The notes under the pieces were generated by a model. The model saw nothing but the letters and a program-made list of their open reading frames with translations. It ran no database searches and had not been told where the DNA came from. This document shows positions 11,436 to 20,973 of a stretch of 64,000 bases of DNA, one piece after another; position 1 is the first letter of the stretch; every line of letters starts with the position of its first letter. The stretch covers positions 83,736 through 147,735 of the forward strand of contig CAZSKN010000004.1 in NCBI GenBank assembly GCA_964607445.1. The letters are read 5' to 3'. The DNA comes from CALCKU01 sp964607445 (GTDB lineage: Bacteria > Pseudomonadota > Alphaproteobacteria > Caulobacterales > Maricaulaceae). The translations under genes and the position numbers were made by a program.

Positions 11436-12503
11436 ATGACGGATATAGACGCCACAAAAGCCAAATATATAGACCAGATCAATCTGGCTGATAGCCTGCA
11501 AACCATAGAGGGTATTCGGGTGGCAGCATTGGGGAAAAAAGGAGACGTCTCGTTAATGATGCGGGGGCTAGGCCAAATGAGCCCGGATGAGAAGAAAGTC
11601 ATGGGCCCGGCACTTAACGGGTTAAAAACCGAAATTGCAGCTCTCATCGAGACCAAGAAAATACAGATTGAAAATGCTGAAATAGACGCCGCTCTCGCCT
11701 CCGAAACCCTCGATATGTCGCTACCCGTAGCGCGTGCATCCGGCACGCTTCACCCCGTCCAACAGGTGATGGAAGAAATGGCGGTTATTTTTTCCGATAT
11801 GGGCTTCTCTGTCGCGGAAGGCCCAGACATTGAAGATGATTTCCATAATTTCACGGCGCTGAACTTCCCGCCCGGACACCCGGCACGCGATATGCATGAT
11901 ACATTTTTCATGACACCCGAAGCTGACGGCACACAAAAGGTGTTACGCACCCATACCTCACCCGTACAAATCCGAACCATGATGAGCCAGAAACCGCCAA
12001 TTCGCATTATCGCTCCGGGCCGGACATACCGGTGTGACAGTGACCAAACCCACACCCCGATGTTTCATCAGGTCGAAGGGCTTGTGATTGATAAAGATAT
12101 TCATATGGGTCACCTCAAAGGTTGCCTTATGGATTTTATCTCGGCGTTTTTTGAGACCGATGTCGACGTACAGTTCCGTCCGCATCATTTCCCCTTTACC
12201 GAACCGAGTGCGGAAATGGATGTGCGCTATCAGCGCGTTGGCTCTGAAATCCATATCGGAAAAGGCGAAAAATGGATGGAAATTCTCGGCTCCGGCATGG
12301 TGCATCCCAACGTGCTGCGTAGCTGCGGCCTCGACCCGAATGAATATCAAGGCTTTGCATTTGGCATGGGCGTAGACCGCCTTGCTATGCTCAAATATGG
12401 TGTTCCTGACTTACGCGATATGTTTGCCTCGGATACACGTTGGCTCTCTCACTATGGTTTCGACCCGCTCTTGCAAGCCAATTTGGCAACAGGGTTATCT
12501 TAA
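11436..12503 (+). CDS. pheS: Phenylalanyl-tRNA synthetase alpha subunit
   Basis: This 355-residue catalytic subunit of the alpha2-beta2 enzyme charges tRNA-Phe. The N-terminal coiled-coil (about 1-85) is followed by the class II core. Motif 2 lies around FRPHHFPFTEPSAEMDV and motif 3 in GFAFGMGVDRLAMLKYG. ATG 11436 (MTDIDATK) is preferred to an upstream in-frame TTG at 11397. pheT follows 14 bp downstream, indicating co-transcription. Confidence 0.97.
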   Translation: MTDIDATKAKYIDQINLADSLQTIEGIRVAALGKKGDVSLMMRGLGQMSPDEKKVMGPALNGLKTEIAALIETKKIQIENAEIDAALASETLDMSLPVARASGTLHPVQQVMEEMAVIFSDMGFSVAEGPDIEDDFHNFTALNFPPGHPARDMHDTFFMTPEADGTQKVLRTHTSPVQIRTMMSQKPPIRIIAPGRTYRCDSDQTHTPMFHQVEGLVIDKDIHMGHLKGCLMDFISAFFETDVDVQFRPHHFPFTEPSAEMDVRYQRVGSEIHIGKGEKWMEILGSGMVHPNVLRSCGLDPNEYQGFAFGMGVDRLAMLKYGVPDLRDMFASDTRWLSHYGFDPLLQANLATGLS

Positions 12504-12517
12504 GAGGGTATGATAAA

Positions 12518-14908
12518 ATGAAATTCACACTCTCATGGCTCAAAGAGCATTTGGAGACCAATGCCACAATTGACGAAATAGTCGAGGCGATGACGCTGGC
12601 TGGTCTGGAGGTCGAGAACGTCGAGAATCCGGCTGAGAAACTCAAAGCTTTTACTATTGCCCATGTCACCCATGCCGAAAAACACCCTGACGCGGATAAG
12701 TTGTCTGTCTGCACTGTGGAAACCCATGAAGGCGTCAAACAAATTGTCTGCGGCGCGCCCAATGCCCGGGCGGGTATTGCGGTCGCCTATGCCGGGCTTG
12801 GCGCGTATATTCCGGGGCTAGATTTCTCACTCGACAAAAAAGCCCGTAAAATTCGTGGTGTCGAGAGCTTTGGCATGATGTGTTCGACCAAAGAACTAGA
12901 ACTCGGCGATGATCATGACGGCATTCTGGAACTTGACCCCAAAGACCACGCGATAGGCATGCCTATTGCCGAGGCGCTCGATGTCAATGATCCTGTCATT
13001 GATTTCGAAGTTACACCCAACCGTCCCGATTGGCTCGGCGTGGATAATATTGCCCGTGACCTCGCGGCTGTTGGACTTGGAAAATTAATCACACCAGACT
13101 TGCCGCAGGTAAAAGGCCGTTTCCCTTGCCCTGTCAAAGTGACAATCGAGTCCACTAATGCCTGCCCTGCATTTACGGGTCGTGTGGTGCGCGGAGTCAA
13201 AAACGGGCCCTCGCCCAAATGGTTGCAAGACCGGCTCAAAGCTATCGGCTTGCGCCCTATTTCGGCCCTTGTCGATATTACCAATTTCATCACCTATGAC
13301 CGCGCGCGCCCCCTACATTTCTATGATGTCGCCAAGCTGAAAGGCGGCATCAATATACGCATGGGCAATGACGAAAAATTCGACGCCCTTGATGATAAAA
13401 CCTATATGGCCACAAATGCCGACTGCGCCATTACGGATGAGAACGGTATTCTCGGGCTTGGCGGGATTGTCGGGGGTGTAAGTACGGGCTGTGGTGAAAG
13501 CACAACCGAGATATTCATCGAAAGTGCCTATTTTGATCCGTTGACTATTCGTCGTAGCGCGAAACGGCTGGGTGTGAATAGCGATGCTAAATATCGGTTT
13601 GAACGCGGCGTCGATACGGGTTTTGTTCTGGGGGGTGTGGAACTCGCGACGCAGATGGTTTTAGATATTTGCGGCGGAGAGGCCAGCGAAATCGTTATAG
13701 GCGGGGAGATTTCCGCCCCGCCGCCGTCTCTTGCCTTTGATCCGGCGCTCAATAAGCGCCTAACAGGGTTAAATATAGCGCCAAAGGACATGCTAAAAAT
13801 CCTAAGCGATCTCGGGTTTGATGTGAAAACAGGAAACACATGGACAGTAGACATTCCAACATGGCGCAGAGACGTTAACGAAGGCGCTGATCTGGTCGAA
13901 GATATTACCCGTATACATGGCTTTCACAATCTTGAAGCGGTAAGCCTCCCGCCTCTAACGGGGCGTCGTGAACCTACGGCAACACTCACACAGAACCGCA
14001 CACGTCTGGCCCGCCGCGCCTTGGCAACGCAAGGACTTTCAGAAGCAATAACTTGGTCATTTGCCTTACAAGACCATGCGAAAACCTTTGACGGCGGCGA
14101 AGATTTTATGCGCCTTGATAATCCGATCTCATCTGATCTGGATTGCATGCGGCCCTCTGCACTTATTCATCTCTTGCTTGCGGGTCAACGCAATGCTGAC
14201 AAAGGCTACCCCCGCGCCGCCCTCTTCGAACTTGGCCCTGTTTACCGGGGTTTAACCCCCGACGATCAATCCCTGAGCCTGGCGGGCATGCGTCGTATGG
14301 AAACAGACCGTAATTGGGCTGGCGCGCAGACCGTAGACGCCCTTACATCAAAAGGTGATGTACTGGCGGCCTTAAATGCAATGGGGGCTAATGTTAACAA
14401 TTTGCAGCTCTCCAAAGCCAATGGGAGCTATTGGCATCCGGGACGGTCTGGACGATTGCAAATGGGTCCAAAAAATATTTTAGCTGACTTTGGTGAACTC
14501 CACCCGCGCGCCCTCAAAGCCCTTGGCATTGAAGGTCGAGTTGCGGCCTTTGAAATTTGGCCTGAAAACCTACCTATTCGGAAACGGAAATCGGCGCATA
14601 AATCCAAAGGGGCGCTGACCTTATCAGATCTTATGCCTGTTCACCGAGATTTCGCATTTATTTTTGCGGACCATATAGCAGCAGGCGATGTCATAAAGGC
14701 CGCAAAAGGTGCAGATAAAACATTAATTTCAGATGTGACTTTATTTGACGTTTATCGCGGTAAAGGCGTGGAAGAGGGGTATAAATCTCTGGCGATAGAT
14801 GTCACATTATCCCCTCTAGACGCGACACTTACAGATAAAGATATCGAAGCCGTCTCTAATAAAATTATCGAAACTGTCGCCAAGGTCGGCGGCGTCTTGC
14901 GCCGTTAG
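12518..14908 (+). CDS. pheT: Phenylalanyl-tRNA synthetase beta subunit
   Basis: A 796-residue subunit that binds tRNA and carries the editing site. Domains in order are an EMAP-II-like tRNA-binding domain (about 40-150, FTIAHVTHAEKHPDADKLSV), B3/B4 editing region (about 200-380), B5 domain (about 400-480), inactive synthetase core, and C-terminal ferredoxin-fold anticodon-binding domain (last 90 residues, VHRDFAFIF to KVGGVLRR). The start MKFTLSWLKEHL has an AGAGG site; upstream in-frame codons overlap pheS and are rejected. Full length. Confidence 0.97.
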   Translation: MKFTLSWLKEHLETNATIDEIVEAMTLAGLEVENVENPAEKLKAFTIAHVTHAEKHPDADKLSVCTVETHEGVKQIVCGAPNARAGIAVAYAGLGAYIPGLDFSLDKKARKIRGVESFGMMCSTKELELGDDHDGILELDPKDHAIGMPIAEALDVNDPVIDFEVTPNRPDWLGVDNIARDLAAVGLGKLITPDLPQVKGRFPCPVKVTIESTNACPAFTGRVVRGVKNGPSPKWLQDRLKAIGLRPISALVDITNFITYDRARPLHFYDVAKLKGGINIRMGNDEKFDALDDKTYMATNADCAITDENGILGLGGIVGGVSTGCGESTTEIFIESAYFDPLTIRRSAKRLGVNSDAKYRFERGVDTGFVLGGVELATQMVLDICGGEASEIVIGGEISAPPPSLAFDPALNKRLTGLNIAPKDMLKILSDLGFDVKTGNTWTVDIPTWRRDVNEGADLVEDITRIHGFHNLEAVSLPPLTGRREPTATLTQNRTRLARRALATQGLSEAITWSFALQDHAKTFDGGEDFMRLDNPISSDLDCMRPSALIHLLLAGQRNADKGYPRAALFELGPVYRGLTPDDQSLSLAGMRRMETDRNWAGAQTVDALTSKGDVLAALNAMGANVNNLQLSKANGSYWHPGRSGRLQMGPKNILADFGELHPRALKALGIEGRVAAFEIWPENLPIRKRKSAHKSKGALTLSDLMPVHRDFAFIFADHIAAGDVIKAAKGADKTLISDVTLFDVYRGKGVEEGYKSLAIDVTLSPLDATLTDKDIEAVSNKIIETVAKVGGVLRR

Positions 14909-14935
14909 AAAGCCCAAAATTTCCAAAGCTTTCCG

Positions 14936-15424
14936 TTAATGCGGGGTTTTTTCTAAAGGCTTTGTACCTTTGGGTATATGTTTCTGAACGCTGTTTTCCA
15001 TCTCAGCGGCTATGTCGGTGGCACCCTCTAGTAAGCCGCCTATGGCGTTTTCATCTGCCAATAATGGCAATATTGCGCCTAGAAATGCATTAATGTCAGG
15101 GAGACCATTGGCATCGCGCTGCGTGAACTCAGGCGTAGATTTCAATTTTTGCCTAAACGCCGTCGCTGTAGATTTTAGCTGCGCTTGCATGTTCTCGTCT
15201 TTCATGATTTTCAACATATCTCCCATCAGCGCATTCATATCTGGCATTTGAGCTAATATGTCCCGAATTTCTGCGTCAGTTGGTAATGTCGATACAATAT
15301 CGGAGGTCAGGGCGGAGCTAGGTTGACTATCAGAATTTACCGCTGGCGTAGCCTCTCCGGGATGGGCGGATGCCGATAGCGCCAATCCTGAAAACGCAAA
15401 TAGCGCAAAAAGCGAGCGTAACAT
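14936..15424 (-). CDS. Secreted protein of unknown function
   Basis: A 162-residue protein with a clear signal peptide (MLRSLFALFAFSGLALSASA, likely cleavage after ASA). The mature part is mostly helical and acidic, with repeated short runs around DINAFLGAILPLLADEN. I do not recognise a domain. It is convergent with pheT and divergent from rimM. Confidence 0.65.
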   Translation of the reverse strand: MLRSLFALFAFSGLALSASAHPGEATPAVNSDSQPSSALTSDIVSTLPTDAEIRDILAQMPDMNALMGDMLKIMKDENMQAQLKSTATAFRQKLKSTPEFTQRDANGLPDINAFLGAILPLLADENAIGGLLEGATDIAAEMENSVQKHIPKGTKPLEKTPH

Positions 15425-15507
15425 AATATATCCTTCTTTTACGTCAGTCCTCCAGATTTAAATATGGGGCAATGACTTTGTGAGGATTATGCCCTATCAC
15501 ACGCTGC

Positions 15508-16032
15508 ATGAATACAAACCAAACGCATAAGCTTATCTGTGTAGCCGCTATTGCCGGAGCCTTTGGTATTAAAGGCGAAGTGAAATTAAAAAGTTTTACG
15601 CAAGACCCTAAAGCCTGTTTATCTTATGGCCCCCTGCGCAATGAGGCTGGAGATATTATTTTAACACCGCAATCCCACCGAAAGATCAAAGATTATTTTG
15701 CCGTGAGAGCGCCGGAAATTAAAACGCGTGAAATGGCAGAAGAATTAAAGTCCACCCGGCTTTATATCTCGCGCGAGGCTTTGCCTGACACAGATGAAGA
15801 TGATTTTTATTACTCAGACCTTATCGGGCTGGATGTGAAATCGACAGATGGTAAACGTTTAGGCACCGTCATAGGCGTGCATGATTTTGGTGCGGGTAAT
15901 ATGTTAGAGATCAAACCTCCCAAAAATGCAGTAAAAAAGGCAAGTTGGTTTCACCCTTTTCGCAAAGCCAGTGTACCCAAAATTGATCTTGCTGCCAGAC
16001 GGATCATTATTGTTCCATTTGATACAGATTAA
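15508..16032 (+). CDS. rimM: Ribosome maturation factor RimM
   Basis: A 174-residue 16S rRNA processing factor that binds S19 and helps mature the 30S head. The RimM N-terminal domain (CVAAIAGAFGIKGEVKLKSF) is followed by a PRC-barrel domain (YYSDLIGLDVKSTDGKRLG) and the closing IIIVPFDTD segment. It stands alone: the usual rpsP, trmD and rplS neighbours are not here. Confidence 0.95.
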   Translation: MNTNQTHKLICVAAIAGAFGIKGEVKLKSFTQDPKACLSYGPLRNEAGDIILTPQSHRKIKDYFAVRAPEIKTREMAEELKSTRLYISREALPDTDEDDFYYSDLIGLDVKSTDGKRLGTVIGVHDFGAGNMLEIKPPKNAVKKASWFHPFRKASVPKIDLAARRIIIVPFDTD

Positions 16033-16050
16033 CATGGATAATGGGAGGCT

Positions 16051-17133
16051 TTAAAAGCCGTGCCTCTCAAGAAAAGCGGCCATCTCGTCAAAAGCGTGAT
16101 GGGCTTCGGGTAACATTTCGTCAAAGATTTGCCAGACATGGCACATATGCGCCCAACTCTGTAGCTCGACATTTGATCCCTGAGATCGAGCTTTATTCGT
16201 ATAGCGTCGGGCATCATCATATAGCATTTCGGCAGAACTGACTTGGATTAAAACAGGCGGCAAACCGGAGAGATCAGCAAAAATCGGCGACATAATAGAG
16301 GATGATGGCGACAGTTTATTCACCTTCCATCCCGCCCATAATAAAATCGAGCGCGGTGTTTTCAAAAGCGGTCCGGCCAGAGGCCGTAACATGGTATCGG
16401 TCTTGAAATTGCGTTTTAAGCTGGGGCTAGAAAAAGTACTATCCACAGAAGGCGATAAAGCGATGGCCGCATCCGGATATCTATGACCCTTATCTTTTAT
16501 CCAATTCAATAATGCCAGACACAGATTGCCTCCTGCACTATCACCCGCTATCGCCACTGTTTTTACGGCCCTTGCTCCCTCTGGACCATTTTCCAACGTC
16601 CAGAGATAGGCCGCCCCGCAATCCGTAAAACTATCAATACGGTTATTTTCCGGCATTAAGCGATAATCAGGCGCGTAGACAACACAGCCGGTACGTCTGG
16701 CAATATTGGTTATAATGGCGCGGTGGCTCACGGGACTGCCAACTGTAAAGGCACCACCATGCAAATAGAGTAAGCGTCGGTTAGGGTCACTGTCTTTTAC
16801 AATTGTCCACTCCCCCGAAAGCTCTACACCCCCAAAGCGAACCGTATCCGGAATAAATGTCGCGTCAAATGATCGCGAGCGCCCCATATCATTAAACCGT
16901 GCGCGTTTTTCAGTCAGCTTTTGACTCTCAGAACTATCGCCCTGCGCGGGCGCAATAAAATTATCTTCCAAAAAAGTCTCAACATCCGCCACCCCGGCAG
17001 ATGGGGTTTTGGGATTAAATGTTACAGGGATATTCGGCGTATCATATGGCGTTAAATCCGAACCAGATAAATAAAACTTAGTGATAGCCGCGACCGCAGC
17101 CACCGGCAGGGCGGGAATAAGATATTGCAACAT
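16051..17133 (-). CDS. Alpha/beta hydrolase esterase, hormone-sensitive-lipase type
   Basis: A 360-residue serine esterase of the family IV (HSL) type. The oxyanion motif HGGAF, nucleophile motif GDSAGGN and a late His (WAHMCHVWQ) are present. The N-terminus has one hydrophobic stretch (MLQYLIPALPVAAVAAI) that could anchor or export it. It ends 19 bp beyond the convergent rimM stop and starts 4 bp after the aroC stop, so it is probably co-transcribed with aroC. Substrate unknown, probably short or medium acyl esters. Confidence 0.88.
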   Translation of the reverse strand: MLQYLIPALPVAAVAAITKFYLSGSDLTPYDTPNIPVTFNPKTPSAGVADVETFLEDNFIAPAQGDSSESQKLTEKRARFNDMGRSRSFDATFIPDTVRFGGVELSGEWTIVKDSDPNRRLLYLHGGAFTVGSPVSHRAIITNIARRTGCVVYAPDYRLMPENNRIDSFTDCGAAYLWTLENGPEGARAVKTVAIAGDSAGGNLCLALLNWIKDKGHRYPDAAIALSPSVDSTFSSPSLKRNFKTDTMLRPLAGPLLKTPRSILLWAGWKVNKLSPSSSIMSPIFADLSGLPPVLIQVSSAEMLYDDARRYTNKARSQGSNVELQSWAHMCHVWQIFDEMLPEAHHAFDEMAAFLERHGF

Positions 17134-17136
17134 ATA

Positions 17137-18207
17137 TTATCCGATTTGTCCCCTATGTCGAAGCTTTTGATCAGCTAGCACACAGGCTAACATAGCCTCG
17201 GCGACAGGTACGCCGCGAATACCGACGCAAGGATCATGCCGACCTTTTGTACGCACATCGATTTCATGACCGTTAGCATCTATGGACCGCGTCTGGGTTA
17301 AAATAGAGGACGTCGGTTTAATTGCCAAACGCACGACAATGTCTTCGCCACTTGAAATTCCGCCTAGAACCCCGCCCGCGTGATTAGATAAAAATTTCGG
17401 GTGCCCGTTTTCAATCCGCATTTCGTCAGCATTCTGGACACCGGTGAATCCCGCGGACGCAAACCCAGCCCCGATCTCGACCCCCTTGGCTGCATTAATA
17501 GACATCATGGCACTCGCGATTTCTGCATCTAGTTTTCCATAGACCGGCGCCCCCCAACCCGATGGCACCCCGCTAGCTCTAACCTCCAGAATAGCGCCAA
17601 CAGAATTACCTGACTTTCGGATTTCATCAAGATAGCGCTCCCAATCTTTTACGACCTCGGCATCCGGACACCAGAACGGGTTCTTTTCAACCACGTCCCA
17701 ATTCCAACTTTCATGATCAATCATGTGCGTCCCTATTTGGGTAACCGCCCCCTGAATGCGGATATCAGACCCTAATATTTTACGGGCGATGGCCCCCGCA
17801 GCCACACGATTGGCGGTTTCACGCGCCGAGCTTCGTCCTCCCCCACGATAATCCCGAATGCCATATTTGGCGTCATAGGTAAAATCTGCATGTCCGGGTC
17901 TGTAGCGAGATTTAATTTCAGAATAATCTTTGCTACGTTGGTCTTTATTTTCAATCAACAGGCTGATCGGTGTACCGGTGGTTTGGCCCTCAAACACGCC
18001 TGATAAAATCTTCACGGCATCAGGTTCTTGACGTTGGGTAACAAATCGTGATGTGCCAGGACGGCGCTTATCCAAAAAGGTTTGAATATCGGCCTCCGTA
18101 AGGCTGAGTTTGGGTGGACACCCATCCACCACGCACCCAATCGCCGGGCCGTGACTCTCACCCCATGTCGTAAACCTAAATAAATGTCCGAATGTATTAT
18201 GTGACAT
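17137..18207 (-). CDS. aroC: Chorismate synthase
   Basis: A 356-residue, FMN-dependent final enzyme of the shikimate pathway, converting EPSP to chorismate. Family signatures are intact: GESHGPAIGCVVDGCPP near the N-terminus, RPGHADFTYDAKYGIRDYRG, and the GRSSARETANRVAAGA segment. The C-terminal region RTKGRHDPCVGIRGVPVAEA is complete. Divergent from the ArsR-alkB pair. Confidence 0.97.
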   Translation of the reverse strand: MSHNTFGHLFRFTTWGESHGPAIGCVVDGCPPKLSLTEADIQTFLDKRRPGTSRFVTQRQEPDAVKILSGVFEGQTTGTPISLLIENKDQRSKDYSEIKSRYRPGHADFTYDAKYGIRDYRGGGRSSARETANRVAAGAIARKILGSDIRIQGAVTQIGTHMIDHESWNWDVVEKNPFWCPDAEVVKDWERYLDEIRKSGNSVGAILEVRASGVPSGWGAPVYGKLDAEIASAMMSINAAKGVEIGAGFASAGFTGVQNADEMRIENGHPKFLSNHAGGVLGGISSGEDIVVRLAIKPTSSILTQTRSIDANGHEIDVRTKGRHDPCVGIRGVPVAEAMLACVLADQKLRHRGQIG

Positions 18208-18364
18208 GTGCGTTGTTTAACGGGGAATGACCCATCCCGCCAGTGTTTAAATTCATCTGCAAATATATTCGAGCCCTCTGTCTAAGCCGTGTAATTTTTT
18301 GATCCCTGTCATTATTCCATCTCTAAAATTCTGACTCCTATCATCCATATAAAAAACATTTGCA

Positions 18365-18388
18365 TTATGTGCATCCATATGCACATAA
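18365..18388. promoter_or_regulatory. Candidate ArsR-type operator before the ArsR-alkB pair
   Basis: A perfect 10-bp inverted repeat, TTATGTGCAT - CCAT - ATGCACATAA, ends 6 bp before the regulator's start codon. Its size and symmetry fit a dimeric ArsR winged-helix protein, and binding there would block the promoter or ribosome site. Autoregulation is inferred from position. Confidence 0.7.
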
Positions 18389-18394
18389 TAAGTT

Positions 18395-18778
18395 ATGAAA
18401 AATGACAATCACCCAAACACGCCCGAACACAAAGCTATGGCCGAAGCCGCTATAGGCGTTCTGGACACGCAGTTTCTTAAAGCGCTAACAGATCCAACAC
18501 GGGTTAAAATTATTAAAAAACTCATTGGACGGGGCGCGTGCGACATTTCAACAATTGCACGTGGCCTCTCACAAGACAGATCTGTGGTTTCTCGTCACCT
18601 TGCCATATTGGAACGTGCCAGAATTACGGTTTCGCGCAAGGCGGGGCGTCATGTTTTATATGATTTGGACGGACCTTATATTGTGGCCAAGGTCGGCCTC
18701 ATTTTAAATGCATTACAACCCATGGAGACTTTGTGTGTACCGTTTAAAAAATTAAACGCACAAGGAGACGCCGCATGA
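18395..18778 (+). CDS. ArsR-family winged-helix regulator
   Basis: A 127-residue repressor-type DNA-binding protein. The winged helix-turn-helix spans about residues 28-100 (LTDPTRVKIIKKLIGRGACDI, then QDRSVVSRHLAILERA as recognition helix). No obvious metal-binding Cys cluster is seen, so the ligand is probably not a classical ArsR metal site. Its stop overlaps the alkB start (ATGA), so the pair is translationally coupled and alkB is the likely target. The 24-bp inverted repeat immediately upstream is the candidate operator. Confidence 0.88.
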   Translation: MKNDNHPNTPEHKAMAEAAIGVLDTQFLKALTDPTRVKIIKKLIGRGACDISTIARGLSQDRSVVSRHLAILERARITVSRKAGRHVLYDLDGPYIVAKVGLILNALQPMETLCVPFKKLNAQGDAA

Positions 18779-19913
18779 CCTCTTTTTCCGGATTAGCGGC
18801 TGACGGCAGCCCCGTCATATATACGGATAAAAAACGTCACCTTTGGTGGCTAAGTTTTATTAGCCCCCTCGTTATCACCTCCGGGATTTTATTATATTTT
18901 ATATTTGATAAAAACCCGATTTTCACCCTCGTCCCAGCACTCTATTTCTATGCTCTCACCCCTATGATTGACTATTTTATGGGTGTCGACACACACAACC
19001 CGCCCGAAGAAGTCGTCGATGACATGGCATTAGACGGCTATTACCGCTTTCACGTTCATATCCGGATTACAGCAACAATGGCGACATTTTTCGCCTATGT
19101 CTGGTTTGTCGGCACGCAAGATTTGCCTATATGGTCTATTATCGCGCTTATAATCGGTGTGGGTGTATCCAGCGGCGGTATCATGACCATGACACATGAA
19201 TTGGGCCATAAAAATAATAAATGGGACAGGCTGCACGCCCGTATAGGCAATATGATTATCGGCTATGGGCATTTCAACATAGAACATAATCGCGGTCATC
19301 ACACATGGGTGGCGACACCTGAAGACCCGGCCAGTTCACGTATGGGTGAAAGTATATACCGATTTGCAATACGAGAAATATCAGGCACGATAAAACGCGG
19401 ACTTATGCATGAAAACAAACGATTAGCGGCACAAAACCGAAATTTCTGGAGCCTGCATAATGAAGTCCTACAGGTCTACGCTGCGGCCTTGCTCTCTTTT
19501 GTTATCTTTGCCGTTATGTTCGGGCCTGCCATATTATGGTTTCTTATCCCGCATCACATATTAGGCTGGTATACATTGACCCAAGCCAATTATGTCGAGC
19601 ATTACGGCCTATTGCGCCAAAAGCTAAAGTCCGGAAAATATGAGCGCACCCAGCCCCATCATAGCTGGAATACAAACCATACGTTTTCAAATTTAATGGC
19701 CTTTCATCTGCAACGTCATTCAGACCACCATGCCCATCCGCAACGCCCCTATCAGGTCTTGCGCGACTTCGACAATGTCCCGAGTCTGCCAAACGGATAT
19801 GGAGGCTGCTTCGCCGTTGCCGCGATACCGCCGCTTTGGTATAAAATGATGGACAAGCGTGTCATGGCATGGGCGGACGGAGATATCACCAAAGTCAATA
19901 TCGACCCTAAACA
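18775..19913 (+). CDS. alkB: Alkane 1-monooxygenase AlkB, 3' end lost in assembly gap
   Basis: An integral membrane non-haem di-iron enzyme that hydroxylates medium-chain n-alkanes to 1-alkanols. Hydrophobic segments are followed by the histidine boxes HELGHK, EHNRGHH and LQRHSDHHAHP, plus the AlkB signature NYVEHYGL. After 379 residues the frame enters a run of N. Family members are usually near 400 residues, so only the extreme C-terminus is missing. Rubredoxin and rubredoxin reductase are not visible but could lie in the gap or elsewhere. Coupled to the ArsR regulator. Confidence 0.95.
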
Positions 19914-20013
19914 NNNNNNNNNNNNNNNNNNNNNNNNNNNNNNNNNNNNNNNNNNNNNNNNNNNNNNNNNNNNNNNNNNNNNNNNNNNNNNNNNNNNNNN
20001 NNNNNNNNNNNNN
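19914..20013. other. Assembly gap of 100 N
   Basis: Exactly 100 N, a conventional placeholder for a gap of unknown size. It cuts the 3' end of alkB, so the distance to the sequence on its right is not known. Confidence 0.97.
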
Positions 20014-20015
20014 TT

Positions 20016-20133
20016 GCCGGACCCATGTTACCGACTCCATTAATAGTTTTACCCGGCGATAGGCGTCACATATCCGATGTTCCAACATTCAAGTCTGAAC
20101 CCGATCTGCCTGTAACGCAATTGAATGGGTAAA
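20016..20133 (+). pseudogene. Possible C-terminal end of an unknown gene after the gap
   Basis: The first 118 bp after the gap are open in one frame and end at TAA 20131-20133, with the segments PLIVLPGDRRHISDVP and SEPDLPVTQLNG. It does not resemble the AlkB C-terminus that I know and is not in the alkB frame if the 100 N are taken literally. It may be the tail of a gene whose body lies in the gap, or chance. Listed as a partial remnant only. Confidence 0.25.
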
Positions 20134-20289
20134 TGGGCTATTCGCATATTCCCTAATAGGCCTCTTGAAACACTGCCGGACATTCGCGCCAAATTATGAA
20201 AATATCAATTATCAGATAAGCCAGAATATCTAAGATGACTTAGGCGGCAAGCTCATATATAGGCCGGACAATATTATGTGTGAGATCTT

Positions 20290-20913
20290 ATGTCACTTGA
20301 AGTTTGGTTAGCCCTCGTAGCCTTATTCGGGGTTGGCGGGTTAACCCCCGGCCCGGCCGTTATGCTTGTTTTAGCCTCCGCCTTTCGGTACGGGTTTCGT
20401 CCGGCCATGCTGGCTGCATTGGGTATTGCGACGGCGAATATAGCGTGGCTGTTATTGGCGGCGTCCGGCGCCGCGGTATTAGCCGTAACATTTCCAACAG
20501 CTTTTCTAGGTTTAAAAATAATCGGGCTATTGGTGATTTTCTATTTGGCTCTCACGACAATATTTGGCCCCTTACCACAGGCTACGGGAGATGCTCAAAA
20601 AACTCCACCTCGCGCAAGGCTCTATACCAAAGGCGTGGCGTTACAAATCTCCAGCCCGATGCCGCTTGTTTTTTTTGGATTACTTTTACCGACCTATTTC
20701 AACCAAAGCCATGCGCTAGCTCCGCAGTTAATTATCATGTTTATTACCGTGACCGTCACAGAGCTTATCGGGCTTGCCGTTTTTGCCTATAGCGCCGAAC
20801 GCATGCGCGCGCTGCTATCTACACCCAAAACCGCCCGCTTGTTTAATCTCTTTATCGGGATTGTCATGATATGTTCAGGTATTTGGGCTATTACCAGCAC
20901 AACCGGGCATTAG
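20290..20913 (+). CDS. LysE-family translocator
   Basis: A 207-residue membrane exporter with about six hydrophobic segments. The N-terminal signature VGGLTPGPAVMLVLASAFRYG and the LQISSPMPLVFFG segment fit the LysE/RhtB superfamily that exports amino acids or their analogues. Substrate unknown. A single gene before ppa. Confidence 0.88.
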   Translation: MSLEVWLALVALFGVGGLTPGPAVMLVLASAFRYGFRPAMLAALGIATANIAWLLLAASGAAVLAVTFPTAFLGLKIIGLLVIFYLALTTIFGPLPQATGDAQKTPPRARLYTKGVALQISSPMPLVFFGLLLPTYFNQSHALAPQLIIMFITVTVTELIGLAVFAYSAERMRALLSTPKTARLFNLFIGIVMICSGIWAITSTTGH

Positions 20914-20973
20914 GACTTGCAAACCTAAAAATCGACGCTAGACCGACGCCTAATATTACGTGGAGATCTTACC

